NCBI GenBank assembly: GCA_021495925.1
Contig: JAKEKT010000027.1
Coordinates: 62,001 to 126,000 of the forward strand
Direction: 5' to 3'
DNA from: Diplodia intermedia
Taxonomy: Eukaryota > Ascomycota > Dothideomycetes > Botryosphaeriales > Botryosphaeriaceae
Length of the DNA stretch: 64,000 nucleotides
In this document: one piece after another, positions 1 to 11,244 of the stretch
Layout of the letters: each line of letters starts with the position of its first letter
How positions within the stretch are numbered: position 1 is the stretch's first letter
The notes under the pieces: generated by a model
Databases searched by the model: none
The model's input: only the letters and a program-made list of their open reading frames with translations
What the model was told of the DNA's origin: nothing
Translations under genes and position numbers: made by a program

Positions 1-3000
1 AGGAGCGAAGTAGTTCGAAGAAAAGCAAGAGCAAGAGCAAGAGCAAGAGCAAGAGTAAAAGCAAGCCAGGCCAAGCACAGTCACCATCGGACGACACGGC
101 CAAGCTTGCTGCTTCGACATCTCGATCGCCAATCGGACTTGGACTACCAAGCTCTCCCCGACTCGCTCAAGCTCCCGGTTCTATCAATGCGCTGCTCAGC
201 CCTGTCAGCTCCGACGGCTCTATGGTTGCTCAGCGTAGCATCAGTACCCCTCTGATGAGTCCAGGTTTACCTGTAAGCCCGCGTCCCGGCGACCGACCTC
301 CTGGTGCACCAACCCCTCGTCTCCCTAAACAGGACATCGTGTCCCCTCCCATGTCTCCTCGCGGTGCCAACGGCCTGCCGCTTTCTCCGCGCGCTCCAAG
401 AGGCCCCATTCCCTTGCCACCGCAAACCCCGCTCGCTGTTGCCTCGCCTCACCTTGCACGTGCGGAGCAGTACCAACCACTGCCGCAGAGCGAATCCGAG
501 AAGCTTGCAGTGCCCACAACGGGTTACTCGAGCTCTGAATCAAACAAGGGTAGTTCCAATGGATCGGAACCAACGTCCCCGGATGGCATCAGTCGGGAGC
601 TGGTGTCGGAGCAGTACCCACATCTTCTTCTGCCGCCTAATGCTCTGCCCGGCATTCAGGTCAAGGTCTTCTCTTCTCGCCTGCGTCCATCCCGCCACAG
701 TTTCATGGCGCCCAGTCCATCCGAGGAAGACCCGGTCTTCATCCTTGCCATTCATTCCCGCTCGGATGGGAAGCAGCTATGGCGTCTCGAGAAAACAATA
801 AACGCTCTACCGGCTCTGGATCAACATTTGAAGAAGCTTTGCGAGTTTACTGGCCAACTTCCAGACCGAAGCTTGTTTACTGGCCACGCCCCGTCAAAAA
901 TAGACGCGCGGAGGGCGGCTCTCAATGCCTATTTCGACAAGATACTTGATACCCCCATGGGCGAAAGGGCTGCTCTAATCCTCTGCGAGTTCTTTTCTAC
1001 AGACGCTTTTGGTGCTGAACTGGAGCCTCCACGATCCTCCAATCTGTCCGTTCCCGAAAATCCTACTGCGCCACCAACGAAGAATACGAAGGAGGGCTAC
1101 TTGACCAAGCGCGGCAAAAATTTTGGTGGCTGGAAGGCCAGATACTTCGTGCTTGAGGGAACGGAGTTTCGATATTTTGAATCGCCGGGAGGGCCTCTAC
1201 TTGGTTCTATTAAACTTCAGAATGCACAGATCGGACGACAAAACCCCAGGAACAAGACGAATCAGCAAGACGATGAGATGAGGCATGCTTTCCTGGTGCT
1301 TGAACCCAAACGCAAAGATCCAACCACCAAGGTTTCGCATATCCTGTGCGCCGAAAGCGATGACGAGAGAGACGCTTGGATCGATGCCCTCCTTCAGCAT
1401 GTGGAGTCAACTGAAGACAAGGGTCAACAAGTTTCGGGCGAAATCATGCATGAGCCTGGGTCTGCTCGCAGCAATGAGTCTGGCAAGGAATCTCAACACA
1501 GCGGCTCGCAGCGGGAGAAGAAGAAAGAAAGAAGCCCGGAGACAATGAGACGTCTCGAAGCAGTCCAAGGAACAAGCTACGAGAGCACTGTGGCGGCTGA
1601 TGCGCCAATTATGGTTGGCAGGGAGGGTGTACCTTCTCCTCCCTTGGGAGGGTCTTTCCCTCCGGCAGACCGTATCATTTCGGGCCCCACGAACGGTGCG
1701 GTGATTCAGAATGCCGAGCTTTGGGGCAACAGATCTTTAGTCACCCAAACTCCTCTCAAAGACAAGAAGCGAAGCATCTTCGGGTTCGGCGGTGGACGGG
1801 GACGATCGTCCACGGACCTCGCACCTGGACAGGGCCAAGGCAACTTCGGACAAGGCATGCCCCCGCGTCAACCAACTCCTCAACAAGGCCGGCCAGTTTG
1901 GGGCATTCCTCTCGCCGAGGCGGTCGAGGCTACTCAGCCAGAAGGAGCCGATGTCCTTCTTCCCGCAGTTGTTTACCGGTGCCTTGAGTACTTGAAGGCG
2001 AAGAATGCTCATCGTGAAGAGGGTATTTTCAGGTTGAGCGGTTCGAACATCGTCATAAAGGCGCTCCGGGAACGGTTCAACACGGAGCGTGACATCAGGC
2101 TCTTGGAAGGCGAGTACTACGACGTCCACGCCGTGGCCTCGTTGCTGAAGTCGTACCTGCGTGACCTGCCCGTCTCAATACTGACGAGGGAGCTTCACTT
2201 GGACTTCCTCAAAGTACTTGGTATGTTCGGGCAATCCCTTCCTTGCATTTGCCCAGCTAACCCCCGCCGTAGAGATGGATCAAAGGTCGGAGAAGATCGA
2301 TACCTTCAACATGCTCGTTCACAAGCTGCCGCCTGTGAACCTGGACTTGCTGCGTGCGCTTTCATCTTTCTTGATCGATATCACAAACAACTACGACATC
2401 AACAAGATGACTATTCGGAACGGTGAGCTGCACAGGTGGTTCCCTTGGCTGGCCATTGCTGACCTTGCGCAGTCGGAATTGTCTTCTCCCCCACGCTCAA
2501 CATCCCGGGGCCGCTTATCTCGTTCTTCATCACCGACTATCACGACATCTTCGGCAGCGCCAAGGATGAAGCGTCCTCTCCCATGCGCGAGGTTACGGTT
2601 TCGGCGCCGCTCACGCCCGAATCGGTGCGGTCTCCGCGCCACCAGATGTTCTCGGACCTCCCCACGCCGGCGTACCAAGGAACGTTCCAAGAGCAGCACA
2701 AGCAGCAGCAGAGCACGGGCTCGTCCAACCCGTCGGGGATGCGGGAGGCGGCGGCGCCTTACGACACAGGCTTCATCCCCATGCAACCCAGTTACGACAG
2801 TGCGGCGTATGGCTACGGAGAGGGGTACGGAAGCCTGAACAGCGCCGCGCTTGCGCCTTCGACGTCGCGGGAGGCGAGGGCCCGGAAGAGGGAGAGCGGG
2901 ATGCTGCTGATGAACATGGGGCTTGGCGGGCAGCGGAAGAGCTCGCTGCAGCGGCTTCGAGAAGAGCCGGGCATGGTGCAAGAGGAGAGCGCATTTGAAT

Positions 3001-3002
3001 GA
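1..3002 (+). CDS. bem3: Bem3-type Rho GTPase-activating protein (PX-PH-RhoGAP), 5' end outside window
   Basis: The reading frame is open from base 3, so the start lies upstream. Two introns are seen, 2221-2272 and 2423-2472, and the stop TGA is at 3000-3002. Domain order is a Ser/Lys repeat (bases 15-65), a Ser/Pro-rich linker, a PX domain (about 735-1005), a PH domain (about 1092-1410, KEGYLTKRGKNFGGWKARYF), and RhoGAP (about 1905-2560). The RhoGAP has EEGIFRLSGS with the arginine finger at 2031-2033 and, after the second splice, VGIVFSPTLNIP. This order is that of yeast Bem3, which stimulates GTP hydrolysis by Cdc42/Rho at polarised membranes. PX and PH bind phosphoinositides in this family. 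A low-complexity Ser/Gln tail follows the GAP. The assignment is firm at family level; the exact Rho target is inference. Confidence 0.9.
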
Positions 3003-4338
3003 AGACGGCAACGCTGCAACGATACGAAGACGGCGTTTTCCAGGCACCACCACTTCGACCACCCCTTTCGGGCCCGAGCATTTTCGGGGCCCATGTACAT
3101 GACCATTCGTTGGTGGACACTTAGTTTCCTTTCGCCGCGTTGCGCAGCCGAGGGCTGGCAAGGCCGGGGCTCCTCCAATTTCCTCTATATCCCGCCGGAG
3201 GCATCTACGAGAACATGGACATAGCTCTTCTCTTTTCTTGTTCGCGCCCAGGGCGGGCGATTGTTTTTGCTTTTCTTCAGACTGGGATTGCTTGGGCTTG
3301 CTACTTATACCCTTCCGTCTTCTCCAAGCAAGCGGTGTTTTGCTTCTAGTTTGCGACCACAGCATATACGCGTAATTCTCATTGAGTGGCAGAGCCGAGC
3401 ACAGTGCATTCGCCGTGGGGTCGCGGATCGAGGTCGAGGGGAAGGCACACCAGGACGGGAGCGTGGCCCGTGGCCCGTGCGCCGGGGCCCGCTGATGCGC
3501 GCAATCCCTGCCCGCATCCGCATCGGATGGCCCGAGCGTGCTGCGCCGGACAGGTGGCAGGGCTGCCCGGCCGTCGACGCGCTGCCACGGGCGGCACAGG
3601 GAGATGGGGCGTTGCGGACGCGGCGGGGGGTGCCGCATGCATCGGGCGCGGGCTAGCGGCGAGCTTTGCAATGCCGTCAAGGCCGCTGACACAAGCACGA
3701 CAAGCTTGGACTCCCGCCCGCGTCTCCACCCCCGGATGCGCTAGTCTGCTTAGCAAGGGCCAGGGTCAGGTCGCTTGATAGCACCAGCCGTCAACCCCGC
3801 CGTGATCCAGCGAAGGTACTGCTTACTCCGCACCCCGTGTCACTGTCGCCAGAACACTCCCTCTCCTCTCCGCTGCCTCTCACCTGCCGTGTCTGCCCAG
3901 CGTCCGTCGTCGCTGCTCCGGCCCCAGCTCCCACAACGGTGCGTTCGCTTTCCTTTGCGCATTCCACCTTGCCATTGGCGCCTCCGCTTTTGCCTTTCGT
4001 CGTCGACTGATCTTTCCCGCCAGCTCTGCTCCAACACTCGCCACTTCTACTCCCCCAGCGCTTGCCGAACAGCTGCGTCCAAAAGGTACGCCATGCCCCA
4101 GCACCGCTCCAGCCTTCCGGGTCTCGTGGTCCTGGCGCTACGCGCTGCTCTTGCTAATGCGGCCCATGTTCGAAAAGGGCTCATTAGATTTCCTCACTTT
4201 TGGCTGCCCTTCCTGCTTTGACTCGGTGGATTGACGGCCCATAGCCAGAGCTTCCTTCCCTTCTCGCTCCTTTGTTCCGCTTCTCCCTTTGGTTACCAAG
4301 CCGGCAAGCCAACTAGCAACTTCCGTCGTCAAGGAATC
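3003..4338. other. Intergenic, no gene seen
   Basis: This 1.3-kb stretch lies between the RhoGAP stop and the small membrane protein. It is GC-rich with CT-rich tracts near 3840-4330, as expected for a fungal promoter and 5' UTR. Possible reading frames here have no recognisable domain or spliceable continuation. Confidence 0.6.
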
Positions 4339-4548
4339 ATGCCCGCCCTCGATTTCGCGAGCCTGAGCCCGACGGCGGCACAGCAGGGCGCCACGGCGCT
4401 CCACCGACTGGTCAAGCGCAAGAATTGGGCCGCGCGCGAGCCCGGTGTCATCCTCGTCTTTTGCATCGTCGGCGCCATTGTCATCCTGCTGCTCTCTCTG
4501 TTCACCTGGAAAAAGCTTCAGGCGAGGAGGGTTGCCAAGGCTGGGTAG
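4339..4548 (+). CDS. Small single-pass membrane protein, 69 aa
   Basis: The start is the ATG at 4339 (context AATCATGCC), which gives MPALDFASLSP; an upstream in-frame ATG at 4231 would add a Ser-rich leader that looks untranslated. A conserved-looking block KRKNWAAREPGVIL runs into one hydrophobic segment (about residues 38-57, ILVFCIVGAIVILLLSLF), then a basic tail (WKKLQARRVAKAG). The positive charge after the segment suggests a short cytosolic C-terminus. I recall short fungal proteins of this layout, but no function is known to me and no partner is visible. The stop TAG is at 4546-4548. Confidence 0.6.
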   Translation: MPALDFASLSPTAAQQGATALHRLVKRKNWAAREPGVILVFCIVGAIVILLLSLFTWKKLQARRVAKAG

Positions 4549-5668
4549 ACGAGGACGGTTGGGTGATGGTCGGGACAGTAGCTGCTGAAGTGGTTGTGAG
4601 GGATGTGAATAATGCTGAGGGTATACGTACGGGTCGGGGCGTGGCATGTGCGAGGGTGCGGCTCCTTCAATTGTTCTCGTTGTCTCTGATCTTTTTTTGT
4701 TCTGTGGACTTTGATACTCCTTTCTTCTCTGTCACTCATACCCTGGATACTAATGCCTGTCTAAGTTCTTGCGCTCCTTTTGGCATCCAAGATACGCTCT
4801 TTACCTCACAACAACGACGACACCTGGGGCCTGCCGCATCTCTCAGTCGGAGCCCCAGTACCGTCTTCCTCACTCCCTTGTTCGACTGCTGTATGGCCTC
4901 TTTGCTTGTACAGCCTGTTTAGCAGACGAGTCGGTTGATGGGGCGTATACTACCGTAGGTATCTGAAGCAATCACCGGAGCTTAGTCGTCTCCGGCAACA
5001 ACCACCAATGCCTCCTTCATTGTCGAGTTCTTTTCTCCGGGGAAAAAAAAGCTTAATTCAATACCCATTGAAGAATAATAATACTTTCATTGTCACAGCC
5101 GGCTTAACAAACAGTGTGATGGATACAGCAGGTTTAAATAAGATGACCATAAGCGCATCTTTCCTTGCTAAACTCCCGAAACGACTTTTCCTTTCGTTTT
5201 CAAGTGATACCCTCGTACCCACCAACCTTGAGACAAGTTGGGTCGATCGTTTGTAGATGCACTCATAAGATAGCATGCATGGTAGCTCTTGAACAGTGAA
5301 TATTAGTTGATGTTCAATTCATATGATCTAGTAGTGTGTGTAGTCTGTGGTGAGCAACCTCAATGGCTTGATGGGTGCAAGGACCATTTTAAAAATAACG
5401 AATTTTGATCAACTGCCAAACACGCGCTGCTGATGAATTGAAGAAGGAGAACGGTAACAAATCTCCACTTAGGAGAACGCGTATTAAACAATGTCAATTT
5501 CTCCTTTTTAGAAAAAGAAGTAGACAAAAAGGAAAGGTTCGAAAAGTCAGCTCCTCCGCATGCATATTGTGTGTCTCCCCCATATACACGTCGACAAAAC
5601 ACCCTTTTGGAGGAGAGTCAGTCCCCTGTCCCTCCTTCATACTCGAGTGGATGATGAACAGCACTCAC
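4549..5668. other. Intergenic, partly AT-rich; replaces the 3' half of an MFS gene
   Basis: CT-rich sequence to about 4900 is followed by AT-rich sequence (5040-5600). It contains no continuation of the truncated transporter that ends at 5669, although that exon ends in a normal splice donor pointing into this stretch. No other gene is seen. Confidence 0.5.
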
Positions 5669-6405
5669 CATCTCCAACCCTTCGCCTCCACCAGGAACCC
5701 ACCACAGACCGGACCGATCACTGGACCCAGCAAAGGACCCATGGCGAAGCTAGCCATGGCGCCTCCGCGCCTCTCCACCGGCATGACATCTGCGATAGTG
5801 CCAGCGCCAATCGTCAAACAAGCGGCACCGAAGCAGCCGGCCGGGAAGCGGAAACCGAGGAGCATACCCAGGCTGTTGGAGACGGCGCAAGCGATGGCGA
5901 AAATCAAAAACCCACAATTTCCAGCATGGCACAGGAGGACTCGGCCGCACATCTCACTCAGGGGGGCGATTAGGACTGCGGGAGAGCTGATCAGTCTCGA
6001 GAAACGAGATGGGACCAAAGGGATGAGAGAAAGGGGCCAATGCTTACGAGGGCCCATTGCGAAGACAAGCACATAGACGCTGACGACAAACGTGGCCACG
6101 AGGTTGTTTGTCGTGCGAAAGGCCTTCAGGACCTGAGGAACACCAGGAGCAAACATTGAGGAGGCGAGAGGGCTGCAGTCGGAACACGTCAGTCCGTGAT
6201 TCGGTAGCATCCGGAGGCAATGTTGAACTTACGTGATGAAAGTGACAAAAGACACCAGGCCCAAGTTGGCCCATTTCTTCTTTGCGGGCCAATTCAAAGG
6301 GTTTTCAGCATACCAGGTTGGAGTCGTCATCTTGTGCCCAGCCTTGTTGCTGTTGATGTTGTCCACCCTCGCTGGTGAATGTGCTTGGAGGTCTGCTGGT
6401 GCCAT
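5669..6405 (-). pseudogene. MFS transporter (DHA1 type), truncated after about 200 residues
   Basis: Three exons can be joined on the minus strand: 6405-6233, 6172-6048 and 5975-5669, with introns 6173-6232 and 5976-6047, all in phase. They start MAPADLQAHSP and read NPLNWPAKKKWANLGLVSF, PLASSMFAPGVPQ, LLIAPLSEMCGR and GPLLGPVIGPVCGGFL. These are hallmarks of the first five membrane segments of the DHA1 drug:H+ antiporter family. The last exon ends GWRW at a perfect donor (gtgagt), but no acceptor with MFS coding follows in the next 1.1 kb. About 60 percent of a normal 500-residue carrier is missing, so it cannot be a working antiporter. The surviving splice sites and frame suggest a recent loss of the 3' part. 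Confidence 0.75.
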
Positions 6406-7197
6406 CGCCGCCAGCGCCCTTGCGAAGGCCCTTCTCTACGTCTGGATCTTCATCCTCGACCGTGGCAACGGGGCTTGGCTTGGCTGGTTGCTTTTCGGTC
6501 TCCCTGCTTACATCGAAGAAGGTACCTTGGAAGTGAATGACGAGTGAAAAGAGCTGGCTGGTGGTTGACGATTCTTACAGATCTGATGCCCGCACGGTGA
6601 GTCAGTGGATTGGTAAGGGTGGATTCTCGAAAAGCAGACCATACGTACTGTAGGTTCTGAACCTAAGTCCTCGTACTAATGCATTCGGTCACAGATTGAG
6701 TCCAACGACAACGCAAGAGGTTTTGGCAAAGGTCTAGGGTGAACGTCTTCGGACCGGTCCACTGAGACGCGAGAGCGGATACGACCAGGATTTGTTACCA
6801 TGGATTGGCCCTTTTGAATGTCTTCAAGAAGAGGGGTGGAAGCCAGGCGTTGCCGAAGCCGACGTTATGCACGCTTTGTGCACTCAGGCTTCTCCGTTCC
6901 CGCGCCATCGCCTAGTTCCCGCGCACTAGCTCCCCTCTGGGAGTTTGCATTACCGAGGCCAACTACCCCCCGGAGGAGGTCGATTCAAAAATACGTTTGT
7001 GTCCGGATATTTCCTCCAGCTGCCCACATAGGAAGACGGTAGGCTCGATTTTCCGTAACCTGCTGTATCACTGAACAGTTCGCACCGCATCAAAGCTTTG
7101 GGGGGGAAAATAAACATTCAGAGGTATTATCCAAAGAATACCTCTCTACCGTCGTTCAATCAACCCAAAGAACACTGCTTTTGTCTAGCATCCAAAT
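6406..7197. other. Intergenic, no gene seen
   Basis: This lies between the 5' end of the truncated transporter and the 3' end of the peptide transporter gene. No coding frame with a domain, no RNA gene and no clear repeat was found. Confidence 0.5.
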
Positions 7198-9131
7198 CTA
7201 GATCTTCTCATGAACCGGCTCGTGGGTCACGCTGATGCCGCCCTCCACATCCTCGGTGTCGCTCTTCCTGCCCATGTGGCCGGTGGGAAGCATGTTGAGC
7301 TGGTCCTCCTGGGCGTCGAGCTCGCGGTAGGAGAGCCAGAAGAGGGAGCCGCCGACGAAGGAGATGACGGCCATTGAGCCGTAGTTCCACACCAACAGCG
7401 GGTCCGCCGAAAGGGGGTTGAAGGCCTCGCCGATGGCGGCCGAGATGGCCGACATGAAAAGCGCGAACGCCGCCACCAACGACCGCATGTTCTTGGGCGC
7501 TTTGGAAAAGCCATACTCCAGCGACGTGATGGATGCAAATATCTCGCTCAGTGCTATCAGCACGTAGGCGCCTGTCTGCGCCCACACGTTGATGCTGACG
7601 TTGGCACAGCCATCATTCGAAGGGAAATCCCCGCACTCGCTGTCCTTGTAGATATAGTACTGGAGGACGCAAGCCCAGACCATCGCCATGCTACCGGTGA
7701 AGAAGCCGGCTGCAATCTTCTTGATTGGTGTGAAATTGATGCCCGCCTTGCGCAACGCCGGGTAGACGAACAAATCGATGATGGGGATCAATATAATCAG
7801 CGCAAATGGATCTAAATTCGATAATACCTGGCATATTGCGTCAGCAGAGATGTTACAAGACCAAAAAAAAAAAAAAACACTCACATCATTGGGGATGCCG
7901 TGGAGCGCCATGGTCGATGCTTGAGACGTCAGGTTGTTGTTGATTTGGTTGTAAGTGATCCAGTACAGCGGGTACCACAGGAAAACACTGCAAGACTTCC
8001 AGCCGCGGCCAACTTCGTCAACCCAGGCGTCGTCGAATGTCATCCAAGCCGGCTTGGCGGCGCCCAGCTTGGATGGCTTGAGGTCCTCCCAGAATGTGCC
8101 ATCATGACAGTTCTTGTAGAAGGTGACAGGGTTGAGAGCGAATCGCTTCTTGGACCCCAGCCACAGGAGCTTGACGGCAGGGCCCAGCACGCTGCCCTCG
8201 GGCTTGGTGTGGGTATACCACTTGCGGCAGAAGTAGAGAAGCGGCAGAGCAAGGCAGAACAGCAGGGTCGGCAGCATGAAGGAGAGGTAGAAGCCGACGT
8301 AGCGCTCGGCGTAGGCCATGCTCAGCTGGCCAACAAGAGCGCCAATGTTGATGAACAGATAGAACCAGTTGTAGATCCTCGCCGTGGTGACGGCCGGGTC
8401 GACGATGACACGCTCACCCTTCTTGGTGGTGTGGACATACATCTTGCGAGGGATCTGCTCGGCGATGAGCGGAGAGATGTTGGGTTTGAAGCCGCCTGTG
8501 CCAACGCCCATGATGATGAGACCGATTACGAAGGCTGCAAGAGAATGGCTGGGAACAGCCATGACGGAGGGAGCAGCCGAGGCAGTCAGGATCACATGGC
8601 CGACAATGGCGATGACTACTGAGATCCAGATGGTCTTGAAGCGTCCGAGATAACTGTCGGCAACGTAGGCGCCGAACAGCGGGACGAGGTAGACCCAGAA
8701 CTGGTTGAAGGTGGTCAGGCCGGTGGAGGCCTGCTGGCCCATGCCGAGGGCACCGGGCTGAGCATCGTCGGCGCCGGGGTCGACGGCCTTTCCGGTGGCG
8801 GTGCCGGGGTTGTCTTGTTGGATGAAGTTGACGAAAACCTGGCGGTATTAGGAAGTGGTGGGGGTGGGGGTGGAGCAGAGCGTACCTGGGTAGTGCCGTA
8901 GTAGGAAAGACGCTCAATCAACTCGACCACGGCAATGGTATACGCCTTGAACGGGATCTTCTCGCTCACACGGTGGAGGGTGCGGAGGTCCTCGTCGGTG
9001 GGGATGGGAAGATTGTGGTCGAGGTACTCGCTCTGGTGCACGGGGCGGTTGACCGAGGGAGACGGCTTGGGGTCTCCACTGCCGTCGGCCGGGGAGTGGC
9101 CGGTGATATCGGCAGGCATGGTGAACGACAA
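7198..9131 (-). CDS. ptr2: PTR2-type proton-coupled oligopeptide transporter (POT family)
   Basis: Exons are 9131-8886, 8838-7885 and 7827-7198, with introns 8839-8885 and 7828-7884; the spliced product is 609 aa. It imports di/tripeptides with protons across the plasma membrane. Family marks are present: the ExxER-type motif VELIERLSYYG at the first membrane segment, FGAYVADSYLGRFKT, GTGGFKPNISPLIAEQ, and the PTR2 signature region FYLFINIGALVGQ. The join GIPND/VLSNLDPFAL across intron 2 matches the family. Intron 2 carries a run of 15 T after the donor and, unspliced, would not stop the frame. The start at 9131 is the first ATG; Met at 9119 is an alternative. Length and motifs are normal and nothing looks broken. 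Confidence 0.92.
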
Positions 9132-10423
9132 AGGGCGCTGGGGGTCGGGTTGGAGTGGGACGGGCTCTGGGCTGGGGTTAAATAAGACATGGCGCTGCGC
9201 ACCGAGGAACGGCGTCGGCGAGAGCTGGAGCTGAGCAGGCGCTGGGACATTGCGACGTCGTTATCAGTGGAACGTCGATTGGGAAGGTCGTAGCAGGCCG
9301 GTCGAGGCGGAGAGGGCGCCCGTTTGGGGCCAACGCCCGGGGCAAGCATCGCCAACCAAAGCCACCCAAAGCTTGGCCTCTTGCCCAAGCTGCAGCGTGC
9401 CCCTCGCGATGCACGACTCGCGGACGTAGGGAGGTTCGCGCCAGGCCCGTGCCAGAGACCACTTCTGTCACCATTGTCCAATGTGTTGTCGCAACAAGCA
9501 TGCATGTAGCGGACGATGGGGAGAGCGCAACGCGTCCTTTACGCGTGCTCTGCCGTTGTCGGCGCCACCCGAGACTGGTCGCGAGCACCGGACCAAACAA
9601 AATCCTCTCCACCCGGGATCACTAGCTTATCGAGCCAGCTCGCCACTGCGGCGCGTCCCGCAAGATAGGGAGCCCGGTACACAGTAACGAGATTCTCGTC
9701 GAACGGTTCCCACGCCAAGCGATTGCGACATCGGGTAATGCTTTTCCACATTGTGAGACGTCTTCCTCCCCTGCATACCCGTGCCATTGCCTCGTATCAT
9801 TTATATCCGTCCTTCTCTTCTTGGGTAGATGCCATGTTCGCACACCTCGACGAGCCAGGGGAAAAGGGTCCGTAGTGGCATCGACGAAGCGATGGGGTGC
9901 AAAGAGATGCATCGTCGCCTTGCCACTCTGCAATCACTGGTCGTACAGACAAAGCCGCTGCGAGCAGAGCATGCAAAGTCTTCTTCACCGGTAGTCCTCT
10001 GCACACGGGTTTCCGGTTCTGGTAAGCCACGCTAACTGTTTCCAGGACCGTCCTGGGGATTCCTGCCGGCTCGTCGCTCGTCGCTCGTCGCTCGTCGCTC
10101 GTGCCTCTGCGAGATGGCGAGGCTGGGCAGGCTGTGGCTCGAGAAGGCGGCCTGCCGTGGCACCGCGGCACCCTGCACGGCCTCGACGCTGCCCGACGAT
10201 GAGCGCATCGGCCGGAAGGCGCGTCGCCCAGGGAACGCCTGGCAACCCGCGCGCGCATGGCAACGGAGCTGCAACGCTACGCAGCGGCGACGGGCGTGCG
10301 AAGGCGAAGGGCAAAGGCCGGATCGGCGAGGATGCCCTGGCTGGGGAAGGCAAGCCTACGTCACAGATGCTCCTGCCAGCAAAGCCGCCCCCACGTGACC
10401 CCAACCTGTGTCGTCGCCTCCGC
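9132..10423. other. Intergenic upstream of PTR2, with a 7-bp tandem repeat
   Basis: No convincing gene is seen. At about 10072-10103 the unit GTCGCTC is repeated about five times. Scattered frames here lack domains or splice signals. The AT-rich inverted-repeat element starts at the right edge. Confidence 0.5.
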
Positions 10424-11059
10424 CACTACGGGCGATCCGTACATAATATATTGTGTAAGCTTACACAGTATATCGTGTAAAAGACGTTGTCGTTTTAGGT
10501 ATTATTTCATGTATTTTACACATCTCTTAATTGTAAAATACATAATATATTATGTAGAAATTTATTAAAAATAAAAAAGCACGTATATTCGAAAATCTCG
10601 TAGCGGGAATCGAACACGGAATCTTTAGAAGTTTAATCTTTTTTAAGTTTTTAAGATTATAAATTTAATAACACGGCTATCTAAGACTATCTACGAAGTA
10701 AGTACTACTAAGAATATTTTCGCTCTCTAGTAATATAACTTATATTAGTAAAAAAATTTTAAAGACTTAAAAATTTTTTGCGTTTTACTCGGGCGCATCG
10801 CTTAGACGCGTTACATAGACGTTACTTAAATTTTTAAAAAAAATATCGAAGAAGTCGTATAGTTAAGAAAACGTGTTTTACACGATATAATATATACGTT
10901 AAATAACGTGTGTTTTACGTAACATTAACATTCTCGCTGAAAACGCTTAACCCATGCAAGATATTTATATGTGTTTTACACATTATTTCGTGTAAAACGC
11001 CAAAATCGTTAAATATTGTGTAAATTACACGTTATATCTTGTGCGCATCGCCCGTAGTG
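10424..11059. mobile_element. AT-rich 636-bp element with terminal inverted repeats (MITE-like)
   Basis: The left end CACTACGGGCGAT (10424) is matched in inverse by ATCGCCCGTAGTG ending at 11059. The similarity continues inward (left CCGTACATAATATATTGTGTAA, right inverse GCGCACAAGATATAACGTGTAA). The interior is far more AT-rich than the flanks and full of TTTTACAC/GTGTAAAA motifs in both orientations, with no coding capacity. This is the layout of a non-autonomous DNA transposon that has since been AT-enriched, as RIP would do. No clear target-site duplication was found. Confidence 0.65.
10597..10698 (-). other. Degraded tRNA-like sequence inside the AT-rich element
   Basis: On the minus strand a 5' arm TTCGTAG (near 10698) can pair with CTACGA(G) at the 3' end (10597-10604). 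Just before the 3' arm is a T-loop core, GTTCGATTCCCGC. The D and anticodon arms are AT-drifted and an intron-like insert would be needed. I read it as a tRNA-derived sequence altered by C-to-T changes rather than a working tRNA. The amino acid cannot be read. Confidence 0.3.
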
Positions 11060-11244
11060 CGCCTTAGAAGTGCTCGCCGCTGCCTAACCTGCGCCAACGC
11101 CGGTGAGCCGATTCGACGCAGCCTCTCCAGAGAAATGCCACTTCCAGCCCGCCACAGGCTCAACTCCACCTACAACTAACCGTCGCCTGCTCCCCGGCTG
11201 GCCATGTAGCCCGTCCCCCACGACCGAGAGCCCTGCCTTCCGCC

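Noticed and set aside
2391..3698. 435-residue minus-strand frame over the RhoGAP 3' end
   Set aside because: Shadow of the GC-rich coding strand; Arg/Pro-rich, no domain.
7900..8622. 240-residue plus-strand frame inside the PTR2 gene
   Set aside because: Antisense shadow of a strongly supported transporter exon.
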